From the NCBI GenBank assembly GCA_003427395.1, contig BFEA01000610.1, forward strand, positions 765,641 to 802,516: a stretch of 36,876 nucleotides of DNA, read 5' to 3'. Source of the DNA: Chara braunii (taxonomy: Eukaryota; Streptophyta; Charophyceae; Charales; Characeae). Position 1 is the first letter of the stretch; each line of letters starts with the position of its first letter. This document shows, piece after piece, positions 20,159-30,589 of this stretch. The translations under genes and the position numbers were made by a program. The notes under the pieces are model-generated. The model was not told where the DNA came from. It did not search any database and saw only the letters and a program-made list of their open reading frames with translations.

Positions 20159-20256
20159 GAAACTCCGACGAAACATTTTATCACAGCCCCTCGTTTCTTG
20201 TCCTCTCCTTTCTCTCTGTCTACGGTTTACCGGACAGTTCTGTTTTTGACGATATA
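20159..20256. repeat. Direct repeat, copy 1 (~100 bp)
   Basis: Starts GAAACTCCGACGAAAC and ends near GTTCTGTTTTTGACGATATA. It is matched at 20584-20683 with roughly 10-15 differences. Confidence 0.85.
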
Positions 20257-20583
20257 TGCTACGACTTCGCTAGCTTCCTGCTACGATTTTTTCTGGTCAG
20301 GTCGAGCGGCAATAGTCGGGGCCGTTACTAGGCGGTCATGCTGTGCCTCTAGTGCCTGCGGCGTGTCTGGAGTGTATTTTTTTGCTGTGACAGAACTTTC
20401 TTTATTTCGTGGATGTTTTGCTGACTTATGATGAGGTGTGAACCGACAGTTTGTAGAGTTTTTCATCTGGTGTGGGTGAGTGATAGTCTACTTTGATTTC
20501 AGTTAAGGTAGATTATCATTTACAGTGTAATCAGTGAGGGGATTCTGCAGACTGTTGAGGGTTTAGCCTCCTAATGAGTCAGT

Positions 20584-20674
20584 GAAACTCCGACGAAATA
20601 GTTTGTCACAACCCCTCGTTTGTTGTCCTCTTATTTCTCTCTGCCTACGGTTTACCGGGCAGTTCTGTTTGTGA

Positions 20675-20683
<9 letters not shown>
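20584..20683. repeat. Direct repeat, copy 2 (~100 bp)
   Basis: Same sense as copy 1 and followed by a (TA)n tract. The 330-bp interval between copies has no convincing gene. The pair could be the ends of a small LTR-like or tandemly duplicated element. Confidence 0.85.

Positions 20684-20730
<47 letters not shown>
20677..20730. repeat. (TA)n microsatellite
   Basis: About 26 uninterrupted AT dinucleotides. Confidence 0.97.
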
Positions 20731-20732
<2 letters not shown>

Positions 20733-20884
20733 CGATTCCTAGTTACACAGGTATAATCTGAGTAATGGTATGTAAACAGGTACGACCTTTCAGCAAGCTA
20801 CGGTTGCCTCAAAGGGGAAACAAACGAGGTAAGGGACTTTGAAGTTAAGACTAACCATGATATTCCTGAACAGATAGTAAACTA

Positions 20885-21006
20885 GTAGTTAATTAGGTTC
20901 AACCTTGAGATATAAACAGTTGCAAAGATCAAGGTTAGCTTATAGTACAGAAAGCAATCCTACTACGAGAAGTGGAAAGTCGAATCAAGGTGGCAAGTGA
21001 TAATCA
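20885..21006. repeat. Left part of an interrupted dispersed-repeat copy
   Basis: Aligns to the first two thirds of the 19.4-20.1 kb repeat (TTCAACCTTGAGATATAAAC, then CAAGGTGGCAAGTGATAATC). The remainder of the unit appears only after 32975, so the 12-kb segment between was inserted into this copy. Confidence 0.7.
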
Positions 21007-21027
21007 GACTACTGTCTTAACCCGAAA

Positions 21028-21101
21028 ACAAGGTACGTACCTTGTATACGAATACAAGGTTCGGGGTACCTTGTATTCTAATACAAGGTACGTACCTTGT
21101 A
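21028..21101. repeat. Three consecutive palindromes at the left end
   Basis: 18-bp perfect palindrome 21028-21045, a 10-bp-stem hairpin 21051-21077 (AATACAAGGT / ACCTTGTATT), and a 20-bp perfect palindrome 21082-21101. Confidence 0.9.
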
Positions 21102-21688
21102 GAACGAATTTTAGGGTGTAACTTTCCTAGAGCGAAGGGGGAAAAAATATAAAAAATATAGTATATATTAGTAATAAAGAAATAGGAGGGAACCCCGCAC
21201 TTGTGAGTAGGTCGGTGCAAGGTACCTGCCCTTCTCCATTTTCTTTGCTCTTGTGTAGGGTTGTCGGGGCATGGTCCCTATATTTCGTTTCAACATCGGA
21301 TTCGACGCCTTTAGGGAGAGGTGCGAAGCATCTCAATTGATCTCCTGCTATGCATTTCTGCGGAAGATATGTCCAGAATCTGGTGCCAAATGGTACAACG
21401 GAAAAAATACAACTCCAAGAAATAGGTACGTACGTTATGCAAAAACTTCTTGAAAGTTTTCAAAAATATTTTACGTACCTTTTTTTGCAGGTGCCTTCTC
21501 ACGGTCGCGCACCTGTTCTTGGACTTCGCGAGATCGTGAGATGTGCTTGGAGAAGCAAATCTTGCACTGCGCTCACAATTCTGCATGCATTCTTCCCTTT
21601 CCAAACACGAATGTGTGTGTGTGTGTGTGTGTCACAAGCGGTTATTGGGTTGCTGAAAATTTATAAATGAAAATTATGAAGCGAGAGT

Positions 21689-21829
21689 TTTAGGCAGTCT
21701 GAAAATCCTGAATGGTCCTGAAGTGGTGAAAGGCCCGAAGACCCTAAAAACCACCTGTTTAGGCAGACTGCATCCTGAAGTGGTGAAGGGTGTCCTGAAG
21801 TGGTCAAGTGGGAGTTTTGGGTAGTCTGA
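21689..21829. repeat. ~90-bp repeat flanking the chromovirus, left side
   Basis: Contains CTGAAAATCCTGAATGGTCC, AAACCACCTGTTTAGGCAG and repeated CCTGAAGTGGTGAA. The same unit occurs three times, in direct and inverted orientation, at 32173-32420. Confidence 0.85.
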
Positions 21830-22138
21830 TGTAGCGGACCCACCGGGAAGGTGTTCCGCCTGGGATACAGATGGATATGGAGGATGAGGGAGGAGCGAGA
21901 TGGCACAGTGCAACTTCCACGCAAGACTCCAAAGCACGTACTCCACAATCGTGCAAGTGTAGAATGATCTCGAAAACAGACAACAACTGGGGTATACTCC
22001 AGCGGACTGACGGGACTGGACTGCACTGGCTGGTACCGACAGAGGTACCGACCTGGACTGGACTGCCCCAAATAAAACACAGGCATGTGAGAACAGGCCA
22101 AGGGGCTGGTCTCACAGGCCAACCAGAGGTCCGCTACA
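21830..22138 (-). repeat. 3' LTR of the chromovirus
   Basis: 309 bp with 11-bp inverted termini, TGTAGCGGACC and GGTCCGCTACA. Same length as the 5' LTR. Confidence 0.97.
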
Positions 22139-23275
22139 CGATCCTCGGTCTGTGATGGATCGCCTAGATACAAGCACGCTTCCGCCAAGAAGCGGAACTC
22201 TACCAAAGAAAAAGAAAACCTGAGTAGTCTAGGATGCGGAGCAAGTTCCATGTTGAGTCCATGCGATGCAACCTAGGATAGAAAATGTCACAAAACAACA
22301 ATGTCACAGCTAACAGCCTAAGTGAAAGCAGAAGCAACTAACTAGCATACATGTCCTAAGAAAGCAGAAACAACTAACTAGCATACATGTCCTTGGAAAG
22401 CAGAAAATAGTGACAACTCGATCCTAGAATGTTGGAGGCAGTAGCCTCAGTCTGGGAACAACTGACTAGTGTATAAATCTTAAGAACAGCAAAAGCAGAA
22501 CAGCTAAATCCTAGAAATGTAAGAGGCGGTAGCCTCAGTCTGAGAGCAACAAAGCAATCATATGTCACATGAGGAGTGTGTCGCAAACCAAAGGGTGGGA
22601 TGGTCTCTGAGGGTGGCGAATGCAACCTAGGGGTCGAAAACTCCTAAGGGCATCCACACATAGTGACAGGGGAAACACATGTCATCAGGCTCAATGAGGG
22701 TAGGGAAGTGGGAGCGAACGGAACCAATGACCCTAACAGATAGACCATCAGGGCGCGTAATGCTCGACTGAAGGGGTGACCGCTATGGAGGGTCGACCAT
22801 GCAAGGGGACAAGGGAGCCTGGTATACTGGGCGCACCTAGATGAAGCATGCGGGGCTGCCTAACTAGGGCGTGAGGGCTGGCAGAGGGTAGAAAAATGAT
22901 GTGTAAGGGAATCATGCAGGTGACTCCTAAGGTGGGGAAGTCGGAGCTAGATCCGTAAGATGGGAAGCCAGGGCAACGCTACGGTCCCGATGCCTATGCG
23001 TATACTAAGGGAGAGCCCAACTCAAAGGAACCCGGCTAAAGGGAGACCATCATGCGACACAACAAGGGTACTATAGAGGGTAAAGTGGTAAGAGAGTGAC
23101 GACATCTGAAGTAGTCAGAGCTGATCGTGATGAAGTCCATGAAGCTGCCGATGACGTCCACGATGAGAAGTCCAGAATGTCGTCGAGGAAGAGCCGCAAC
23201 GTCGACGAGCTGAAGTAGCAAAACTGATGTGGATGGAGTACTGAGAAGTCAGAGACGTGGGAAGGTAAGTCAGAG
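22139..23275 (-). other. 3' non-coding region of the chromovirus
   Basis: Between the chromodomain stop and the 3' LTR. It contains a ~52-bp tandem duplication (about 22325-22397, with AACTAACTAGCATACATGTC twice) and a pair of ~85-bp repeats with GTAGCCTCAGTCTG at about 22425-22545. No ORF with domain support. Confidence 0.7.
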
Positions 23276-24049
23276 TCAATCGTCGTATCGAGCAGGACGA
23301 CGACGAGTGCATTTTGGACGCTCAGAAGCATCCGGCTGCTGCTGAAGGTCTGCCTCAGATGGAGCAGGCTCGACTTCAGCGGTCTCCTCAGCCTGGGGAG
23401 AAGGAGGAGGGTCAGTGGGCTGAGGAGGAGCAGTGAACCCAACACGACGAGCACGGTCATAGGCACGCACCAACATGCGAGCGTGCTGCAAGTGCTCGAG
23501 GGGCTCCCGGGTAGCCTCCTCGTCAGGGTAACCCTTCCAACGTACGAGATACTCGACGTGGGGAGGGTTGTCGTTGGTGACTCGGCGACCGATGATGTAT
23601 GAAACGAGGAACTCCTCATGGTCGTCCACCATGATGGGTGGAGGGCGCTCGTATGGTCGTCCAGTGAAATGCTCAGACGGTCTGCGGTAAGGACGCAGTA
23701 ACGAGACGTGGTAGACATCGTGCACACGAGCCTGACGTAGGTAGTCGGGCAGCTTCACACGGAAGCTGACTGGGCTGGATGCCGTATCAGAACCGACGGC
23801 CTGGAGGATGCGGCATGGGCCAAAGAAGTGACGCCGAAACTTACGAAGCGTGTCCGCTTCGAGCTGTAAGTGGCGGGCGTCGATAAGCACATCATCACCG
23901 ACTTTGAATGGATGATCCATCCTCGATCGGTTCGCACGTGCTGCCATGCGAGTCTGGGAAACGGTTATGTGCTCATGTGCGGTTTTCATGATCGACGTCA
24001 TATGTGCAACCCAATCATCCAGCACAGGACAACTCGTGTCGGGGTGCAT
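23276..24049 (-). pseudogene. Integrase C-terminus: GPY/F module and chromodomain
   Basis: This minus-strand frame is offset from the integrase core frame. FKVGDDVLI, then KFRRHFFGPCRIL, is the GPY/F module. EEFLVSYIIGRR, then EYLVRWKGYPDEEATREPLE, is a chromodomain, which defines the chromovirus lineage and directs integration toward modified chromatin. Where the family has ATWEP, this copy has ATREP, losing one aromatic-cage Trp; the VRWKGY Trp is retained. A Pro/Glu-rich tail follows. Stop at 23276. Confidence 0.9.
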
Positions 24050-25060
24050 CTGTGACGGTCAAAGGAAGTCCGCGGGAACACAAGAGTGATAACCGAGGTC
24101 GCAATAGTAAGGCGACATCCCATGGCTGGCGAGACGGCGTGGTTGTAGGCTATCTCCGCGTGGGCAAGATGGAGATTCCACTGCTGGTCATCACAAACAA
24201 TCTTTCGGAGAATATCTCCGAGAGCCCTGTTCATGATCTCGGTCTGACCATCAGTCTGAGGATGGTAAGATGAGGGGAAGCGGAGCTGAGTGTCGTACAC
24301 CTCGTGGAGCCGTCGCCAGAATCGGTTGGTAAAACGAGGGTCACGGTCAGATATGATGCTCAGAGGNGAGGGGAAGCGGAGCTGAGTGTCGTACACCTCG
24401 TGGAGCCGTCGCCAGAATCGGTTGGTAAAACGAGGGTCACGGTCAGATATGATGCTCAGAGGTAAGCCGTGGTCACGCACGACTCGGTCAAACACGATGT
24501 CGGCGACCTCACATGCACTGATGGCATAGCGGCACGGAACAAAGCGTGCACGCTTCATGAAACCGTCGACGACGACCAGGATAGCATTATGACCGGTGGG
24601 GTTCGGAGGACGAAGAGGACCGATAAAGTCCATCGAGATGGACTGCCAACGACCCTCTAGGATAGGAAGAGGCTGGAGCAAACCATAAGGAAGGTCGTTC
24701 GCACTGTTCACCTCCTGACAGGTGGGACACTCTGCGACGTAATCCTTCACAAAGTCCTTGCGCTTCGGCCAGACGTACAGGCGGCTCACACGAGCCAACG
24801 TCTTGTGGAAGCCCATATGACCAGCGGCTGCCTGGTCATAGAACTCTGCTACTGCTCGGACACGTAGTTGTCCAGTGGAGGGAACGCAAATACGGGGCTC
24901 TCTGGTGCCCTGTGAATCATGCCAGTACACAAGATAACTGTCCCCGAGAGAGTAGTTCGGGACGGTCTTGCCACTCCGAAGGGTCGTGTGGATGTCGCGA
25001 TAGTCAGGGCAGTGACGGTACTGAGTGCGAAACTCGTCGATCACCGAGTGGTGGACGGTG
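24050..25060 (-). pseudogene. Integrase zinc-binding and catalytic core
   Basis: The H-H-C-C domain (GHMGFHKT, then CPTC) is at about 24715-24830. The DDE core follows: SISMDFIGPL, SDRDPRFTNRFW and PQTDGQTE supply the D, D, E triad. It splices cDNA into host DNA. The frame continues from RNase H, is interrupted by the artefactual 32-codon repeat at the N (24367), and shifts frame near 24100-24050. Apart from the artefact, the triad is complete. Confidence 0.93.
24272..24462. other. Assembly join: N flanked by an exact 95-bp duplication
   Basis: 24272-24366 and 24368-24462 are identical and separated by N at 24367. The duplication inserts exactly 32 in-frame codons in the integrase core, repeating SDRDPRFTNRFW. 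This is an unmerged contig overlap rather than a biological repeat. Confidence 0.93.
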
Positions 25061-25740
25061 GTGACCGAGATGGAAGAGAGCTGGATCTGTTCCTGGTCGT
25101 GGTCAGGGCGCCGGGATAAGGCATCTGCGACCCGATTAGTCTCACCCTTGATGTGCTCAGTGGTGAAACTAAACTCGGATAGGTTGCGCCACCAGCGAGC
25201 CTGTCGAGGAGTGAGCTTCAGTTTTGTCAGAAAAGCTTGGACAACAGAGTTGTCCGTACGCACCGTGAACGGTGCCCCGTGCAGGTAGTGACGCCAGTGC
25301 CGAGTGGCATAAACTACTGCGAGAACCTCACGTTCATCAGCAGTGTAGTTTATCTTGGCGGGCAGAAGCTGACGGGAATAGAAGGCTTTTGGACAATCAC
25401 CTGAGCGAGACTCGACAGTGTCGTCCTCGACGATGGTAAGACAATAGTCAATAGAAGGCTCGTAAGTAGCTGGAGGAGTGGGCGTCAGTCGGAAAGCAGT
25501 GGTAGGGGTAGGTGGTGGGAAGCGAGGGATACGGGGATGAGAGGAATCAGGAGAGGAGGGGAAGATCTGAGAAAGCACTGCTCCTACAACAAAGTCTGAC
25601 GCATCGGTGGTAAGGATAAAGGGGCGATCAAAATTAGGTAGGTGAAGAACCGGTGCGCATGTCACTGCCTTCTTGAGGGCGCGGAAGGCGTCCTCGTGGA
25701 GGGGTCTCCAAGCCCAGGGTGGTTCTTGCGAAGGAGGGTG
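25061..25740 (-). pseudogene. RNase H domain with a ~59-residue insertion
   Basis: TTDASDFVVGAVLSQ, YTADEREVLAVVYATRHW and TVRTDNSVV supply the expected acidic residues of the Ty3-type RNase H that degrades the RNA strand of the hybrid. Between AVLSQ and AFYSRQL, where the family has about 15-20 residues, this copy has a Pro/Thr/Ser-rich stretch of some 59 residues (about 25389-25566), without stop or frame loss. The frame differs from RT, with the shift at about 25740. Confidence 0.9.
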
Positions 25741-26650
25741 GAGGTAAGGACGTAGGAATACCTAGCGTATCCCTGGATGAAATTACTATAGTAGATGGTA
25801 AGGCCTAGGAAGCTGCGAAGCTGCTTGGCGGATGTGGGGACGGGCCACTCCGCGATAGCAGTGATCTTCGCGCCGTCCATGTGGAGACCCTGGTCAGACA
25901 CGTAGTGTCCTAAGAAATCCACTTTGTGCTGTGCAAAGTGCCACTTGCTCAGCTTGGCGTAAAAGTCATGTCTGCGCAAGCGGTCAAGGAGGTCGCAGAG
26001 GTGTCTGCGGTGCTCCTCAAGGGTACGACTGTAGACCAGGATGTCGTCGAGGCAGACGAGAACGTACTGCTCCAGGATGTCCCTGAAGATGTCGTTCATC
26101 GCCCTATGGAAGGTAGCGGGTGCGTTGGTGAGGCCGAATGGCATCACAATGAACTCGTAGTGGCTGAAGCGCGATCGGAACGCTGTCTTCGGCTGGTTGG
26201 CTGCAGTGACGCGGATCTGATGGTAACCGCTACGAAGATCAATCTTCGTAAAGAAACGGTTGCCTGCTAGGCGGTCGAACAGCTCGTCGGAACGAGGCAT
26301 GAGGTAGCTGTTCTTAACCATGTAGCGGTTGAGCCCGCAATAGTCGATGCAGAGACGGAGAGTTTCATCCGCTTTGCTAGCAAAGAGGACGGGTGCACCC
26401 CACGGGGAGTTGCTGGGTTTAATGAAACCCAGTCTCATGAGCTCCTCAAGCCGACGCTTGAGTTCGGTGGCCTCGGGGATCGAGAGTCTGTAGGATGCCT
26501 GGTGGTGAACACGATAGTCAGACACAAGTTGGATGGAGTGCTCGACGTCGCGCATCGGTGGGATGCCAGTGTACGAGAACGACGATGGGAAAACGTCGTG
26601 GTACTCTCGAATGAGGTCACGAACTGCGGGCTCCAAGTCGGCCGTATAGC
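25741..26650 (-). pseudogene. Reverse transcriptase domain
   Basis: Canonical Ty3/gypsy RT blocks in order: SNSPWGAPVLFASK, LRLCIDYCGLNRYMVKN, FFTKIDLRSGYHQIRV (first catalytic Asp), PFGLTNAPATFHRAMND and VLVCLDDILVYS (Asp-Asp pair). The residue before L-D-D, normally Tyr, Phe or Val, is Cys here (TGC, 26052-26054). Arg in the usual DYRxLN block is also Cys. The frame is open for 324 codons, but offset from protease and RNase H. Confidence 0.96.
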
Positions 26651-27739
26651 GTGCGAGTTCCTCAGCGTCAGCGTCGGCGCGCGACGACGGGGCGAACTCG
26701 ACGGACGCTCGATGGGCTGCGGAGGGTGGGAAGTAGAGATGGGAACCATGGAGATCGAAGGAGGATCTGGCTCTAAAGGGATGAGTTCGGCGTCGGGACA
26801 GGGTGGATCATAGTGTAAGAGATCCGTCACGTTCACCATAAAGAAGGTGGTGTCGTCCTGTCGGATAAAGTGAGAAAACTGTCGAGGCGAGATGACAGTA
26901 ATAGAAGGAGATGGTGTGGGCGCAGAAGGCTCCGGGGGAGGAGGATCGGGGCGTGGTGTCGCAGTGGTACCTATGAAAGGTACACGATACGTCTGTCCAC
27001 ACTTCGTTTTGAGAACGAGAGTGTTGGTCGCCCAATCGGCCTCGGTGCTGCGGAACCGACAAGACCACGGAGTGTCGAGAATGAAGTCGTACCCCGTCTC
27101 CATCACATCGAAATGTGCAGAGGAGCGGTGGCGATAAGACGCCGGGGGACGATCAGTTGGCTCGAGAGTGAGGTAGAAAGGGAGGTCGGTGACCGTCTGA
27201 TCGAGGAAGCGTTGGGTCTTGTCATCCCCTAGGGTGACAGAGATGGGAGTCGGAGACCCTGTCGTGGGTAAGCAGACTTTTTTCACCACACGTGGGTGGA
27301 CGAAGTCGCCTTGAGAACCGGAATCCCACAGCGCTGAGTACACCCTCGTGGAAGTCCCCAGTCGTACGGGGATGATCGGGAGGGTGCAATCAGGGTCAGA
27401 GAGGATGGTGAGGAGGCGACGCAGTGCGGTGACATGGAGGGTGAGTCGCTCCTGACGAGCCTGGAGCATGCTCAAGTCCAGAAGAGAGGACACAACGTCC
27501 TCGCGAGTAGCGAGTTGCTCGCTGCAACGGGCTGAGCGAATGGCTCGACGCGTCTGTAGTCGCGGTGTGGTAGGAGTGGAGACAATGGTCTGTGGAGGCG
27601 CAGACGGTACTGCGATAAAGGGCTGAGTACACTCTGTCGGATCCTGCGAGACCTCAACTCCAGTAGCAAGAGGGGAAAACCGCGACGGGGATGTCGGGAA
27701 GCCGGCTACTGAGGAGGGCGCAAGTGTACTCTGCACCAT
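26651..27739 (-). pseudogene. Pol ORF start and aspartic protease
   Basis: Starts at the ATG 27737-27739, in a CCATGG context two bases after the gag stop. Residues ~130-230 form a retropepsin: SALWDSGSQGDFVHP carries the D-S-G active site, and YDFILDTPW corresponds to the conserved ILG-x-x-W strand with Gly changed to Asp. A Pro-rich linker follows. Real coding shifts frame near 26700, ahead of RT. Confidence 0.9.
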
Positions 27740-27741
27740 GG

Positions 27742-29807
27742 CTAGGAGGCGCCGCCGGGATGCGAGGCGCCGGGGGGGGACTGAGCACGACGCTGGCGGG
27801 AAAGGTCAGCGTAGTGGCGGTCGAGGGCGGTAGTGTAAGGGCACCGCGAGGAGGTATGACCGTCCTGGCGGCATCGCAAACACCCACGCCGGCCCAAAAT
27901 AGTCGTGTGCTCCTCAACGGAAAGGACACCGCGAGGAGGGACAAAGCCCTGAGGGAGGTCCTCCTGAGGGACCTCGGGGGGGGACGCGCCAGCGTGACCG
28001 GGGTGGTTGCGTGCCCGGGAGAGGGCGGAGAGGATGAGCTGGAGGCGCTCGGCCATAGGGAGAGTAGAGTCCGTCAGATGGTGGTGGATGGCCTCGCCGA
28101 GGTCGAGGTCGACGCACTGGTTACCCTCTGGTGACAGCGGGGCACCAACGTCTTGCTCACCATACTCGAGAGCGCTGAAGCGGCACGAGAAGTGGCGGCC
28201 CTGCAACGAGGAACAGCGGGGGCGACCGCGGAAAGGGGAACGGCGCTGGGAAGTGCCGTGAGAGGAGGAGGAGGCGTAGCCCGTGCGCTGAGGCTGGGAG
28301 GAGGAAGCGAGGTGAAGACGGACCCGCATCCGCTGATGGCCCCTGGCGATCTTGTAAGCCTGCGGGGCCGATGTGAACTCGTATCGCCATAACTCGGAGC
28401 GGTACTCGAGCGAGAGGCTGGCCAAAAAACGATCGATAAGGGCAGCCTCGGGGAGGAACGCCACGTCAAAAATGAGGCGGGCGTCCTGAAAGACCTGGAT
28501 GTGGCAATCCAGGCCGGCAGCGCCACCAAAGCCGGACCAGCGTGTAGTGACGACACGCTCAAAGGCGTCAGTCACGTCATATCGGGCTCCGAAGCGATCC
28601 TCGAGGAACGCCTGGAAATCCATGAAGGTCGGAGTCCGACCCTCACGAAGGGAGTAAGCATAGAAATCCTCCCAGGCGTCGAAAGGACCGCCACGCAGGC
28701 GTGTGGAGAGGTGACCCACCCACGTGTCGGGTGTTGCGCCCATGAGCTGGAGCATGCGGGTGGCAGACTGCACCCACCGAGACACGCGTATGCCTGTACC
28801 GTCATACAAGGCAATGTCTGACAAGCGGACGAGTGGTGCGCCACCATTTTGGCGGCGAGGCGATCGAGGGGCAGAGGCCTATGCCATGGCTGAGTAAGTC
28901 GGCGCAGGCCCTGGAGAAAGGGGCGCAGCTGACTGTGCGCCCGGGCCGCATGGGGGAGCGGCGGGGGCAACTGCGGCAGGCTGCGAGGGAGCTGCGATAG
29001 AAGAGGTCGCAGCAACCGCGGGAGTAGGAAGAAGGTAGGATGGGGCTGGATAGGGTGCAGGGCGAGGGAAGCGAGCTTGCATGGAAGGAAGAGTAGAGGA
29101 AGGAGAAGGTGCGCCCGAAGGCACTGCCACCTGTGAAGGTGGGGGTGGCTGAAGGCGTAAGAGGGCGAGGTCGGCCCGGATCCGGGCAAGCTCGTCCTCG
29201 AGACGTTGGACGTGGATCGAGTGAGGAGTGGCAGGAGGAAGAGTGGAGGAAGTGGACGCACAAGTGGCGCGGGTCCTCCCAGAGGGAGGAGAGCCAGGTG
29301 GCACTGCGGTCGTGCGAAGGGAAGCGAGAAGCGGGGCACCCGAAAAAGTTGCGACCATGGTAGCGGGTTGTGGTACCGTGGCCGTAGTGACTGGGATCTG
29401 GCGGGTGCGCCCGTAGACTGAGGGAGGACCTGACTCGTGGCGGCCGTCGAGCTAGGGGCGTGGACGGTCACCAAGATGGCCGGGTCAGGGAGAGCGGAGG
29501 AGGAAGCTCCACCGTGGTCACCCTGTCGGAGGACTAGGGACCCGGACTGGGAGCTAGGAGAAGAGAGAGGGTGAGGAGAGGAAGGACAACCTGCGTCCTG
29601 GAGTTGCCGCATGCCGGCGGCAAGGGTCGCCACCTGCGCCTGTAAGGGCGCGAGGGTCGCGAGTTGCGCCTGGATGGGCGCAAGGAGGGAGGTGAGGAGG
29701 GTGTGCAGATCCCCCTGGGGCTGGTGGCCCTGGTCCGTCGGCACGGGTGTGGAACCCTGTGCCAAGGTCGTCGCCGCATCGGCGGCGTGTGACACATTGT
29801 CGGCCAT
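27742..29807 (-). pseudogene. Gag polyprotein
   Basis: The ATG at 29805-29807 opens ~130 residues with a coiled-coil-like heptad region (LLAPIQAQLATLAPLQAQVA). A frameshift at about 29400 moves coding to the frame that continues to 27742, with a nonsense TAG at 28879-28881. The capsid-like part has VSRWVQSATRMLQLMG, FMDFQAFLEDRFG and LIDRFLASLSLEYR, the retrotransposon-gag pattern. A CCHC zinc knuckle, CLRCRQDGHTSSRC, is at about 27850-27890. Gag packages element RNA into virus-like particles. Confidence 0.93.
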
Positions 29808-29990
29808 AGGGAGGTGACGGGCCGGACTGAAGGGGGCCAGGAAAGGTCCACGTGAGCGGAGGGCGTAGGGGGGGGTCCGCGGTAGAAAGCGGCGGACGGC
29901 CCTAGCAAGGCTAGCACAGGCGTCGTCAAAGGGAGAGGGGTGATTCGGGTCTAGGGTGCCCGAAGAGGGAGGGGAAGTGGGGGGGGTTGA

Positions 29991-30031
29991 AGAACCCTAA
30001 ACCCTATAAAAACCCTAAGAAAACCCTAACC
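29991..30031. repeat. Telo-box-like AACCCTAA cluster
   Basis: Four spaced copies of AACCCTAA or a one-base variant within 41 bp, including AACCCTAAACCCTA. These match the plant telomere unit and the telo-box promoter motif. They are interstitial and within the retroelement leader. Confidence 0.75.
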
Positions 30032-30231
30032 GAAGTTTGAGTGGTTAGGGTAGGGTACCGGTGACCTAATCAAGAAAATAAAATAGCAAGCATAGGGGGG
30101 GAAGGCCGGAGAAAAATAAATAAGCAGCGAGATTTCAAGAGAAAAACAAAAGAAAATAAATAATAAAAATAATTAAGGGAAGAAGTGAACAAAATGTGGA
30201 AAAAAAAAATAAGATTTATTTTTTTTTAATT

Positions 30232-30552
30232 TTCGGCAGCATTTCCCTACCCCCCATGGGGTCAAGAATGTGCCAAAGGAAAAGGAGAGATCTAGATAAG
30301 CACACTAAGTTTCAAACTGCCGCAAATAAAAAATTTTAAAAAATAAAGAAAGAAATAATAAATAAATAGATAAATAAGTAAATAAGTGGATGAGGAGGTG
30401 GAGAGAAATGGATTATTTGACTTTTCAAAAATTTTGGGAGCATTTCGTTACCCCCATGGGGTCGAAGTGTGCCGAAAAAGACTAAGTAAGAAAAGATCAG
30501 AAAATTTCGGCAGCACTTTGTTACCCCCACGGGGTCAAAACGTGTGCCGAAA
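30232..30552. repeat. Three ~47-bp imperfect-palindrome repeats in the leader
   Basis: Copies at 30232-30277, 30432-30477 and 30506-30552. Each runs TTCGGCAGCA (or GGGAGCA), T-rich bases, TACCCCCATGGGGTC, then GTGTGCCGAA. Outer arms TTCGGCA/TGCCGAA and inner ACCCC/GGGGT pair, giving a two-tier hairpin. Confidence 0.85.
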
Positions 30553-30589
30553 GCAAGAAAGACTAACACCTAATCAGATTTAGGGTTGC

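Noticed and set aside
21271-21540. Two-exon gene with intron 21427-21490
   Set aside because: A GTACGT donor and TTTTTTTGCAG acceptor would join two frames into a ~67-residue peptide, but GTACGT motifs are part of the TIR element's palindromes and the peptide has no features.
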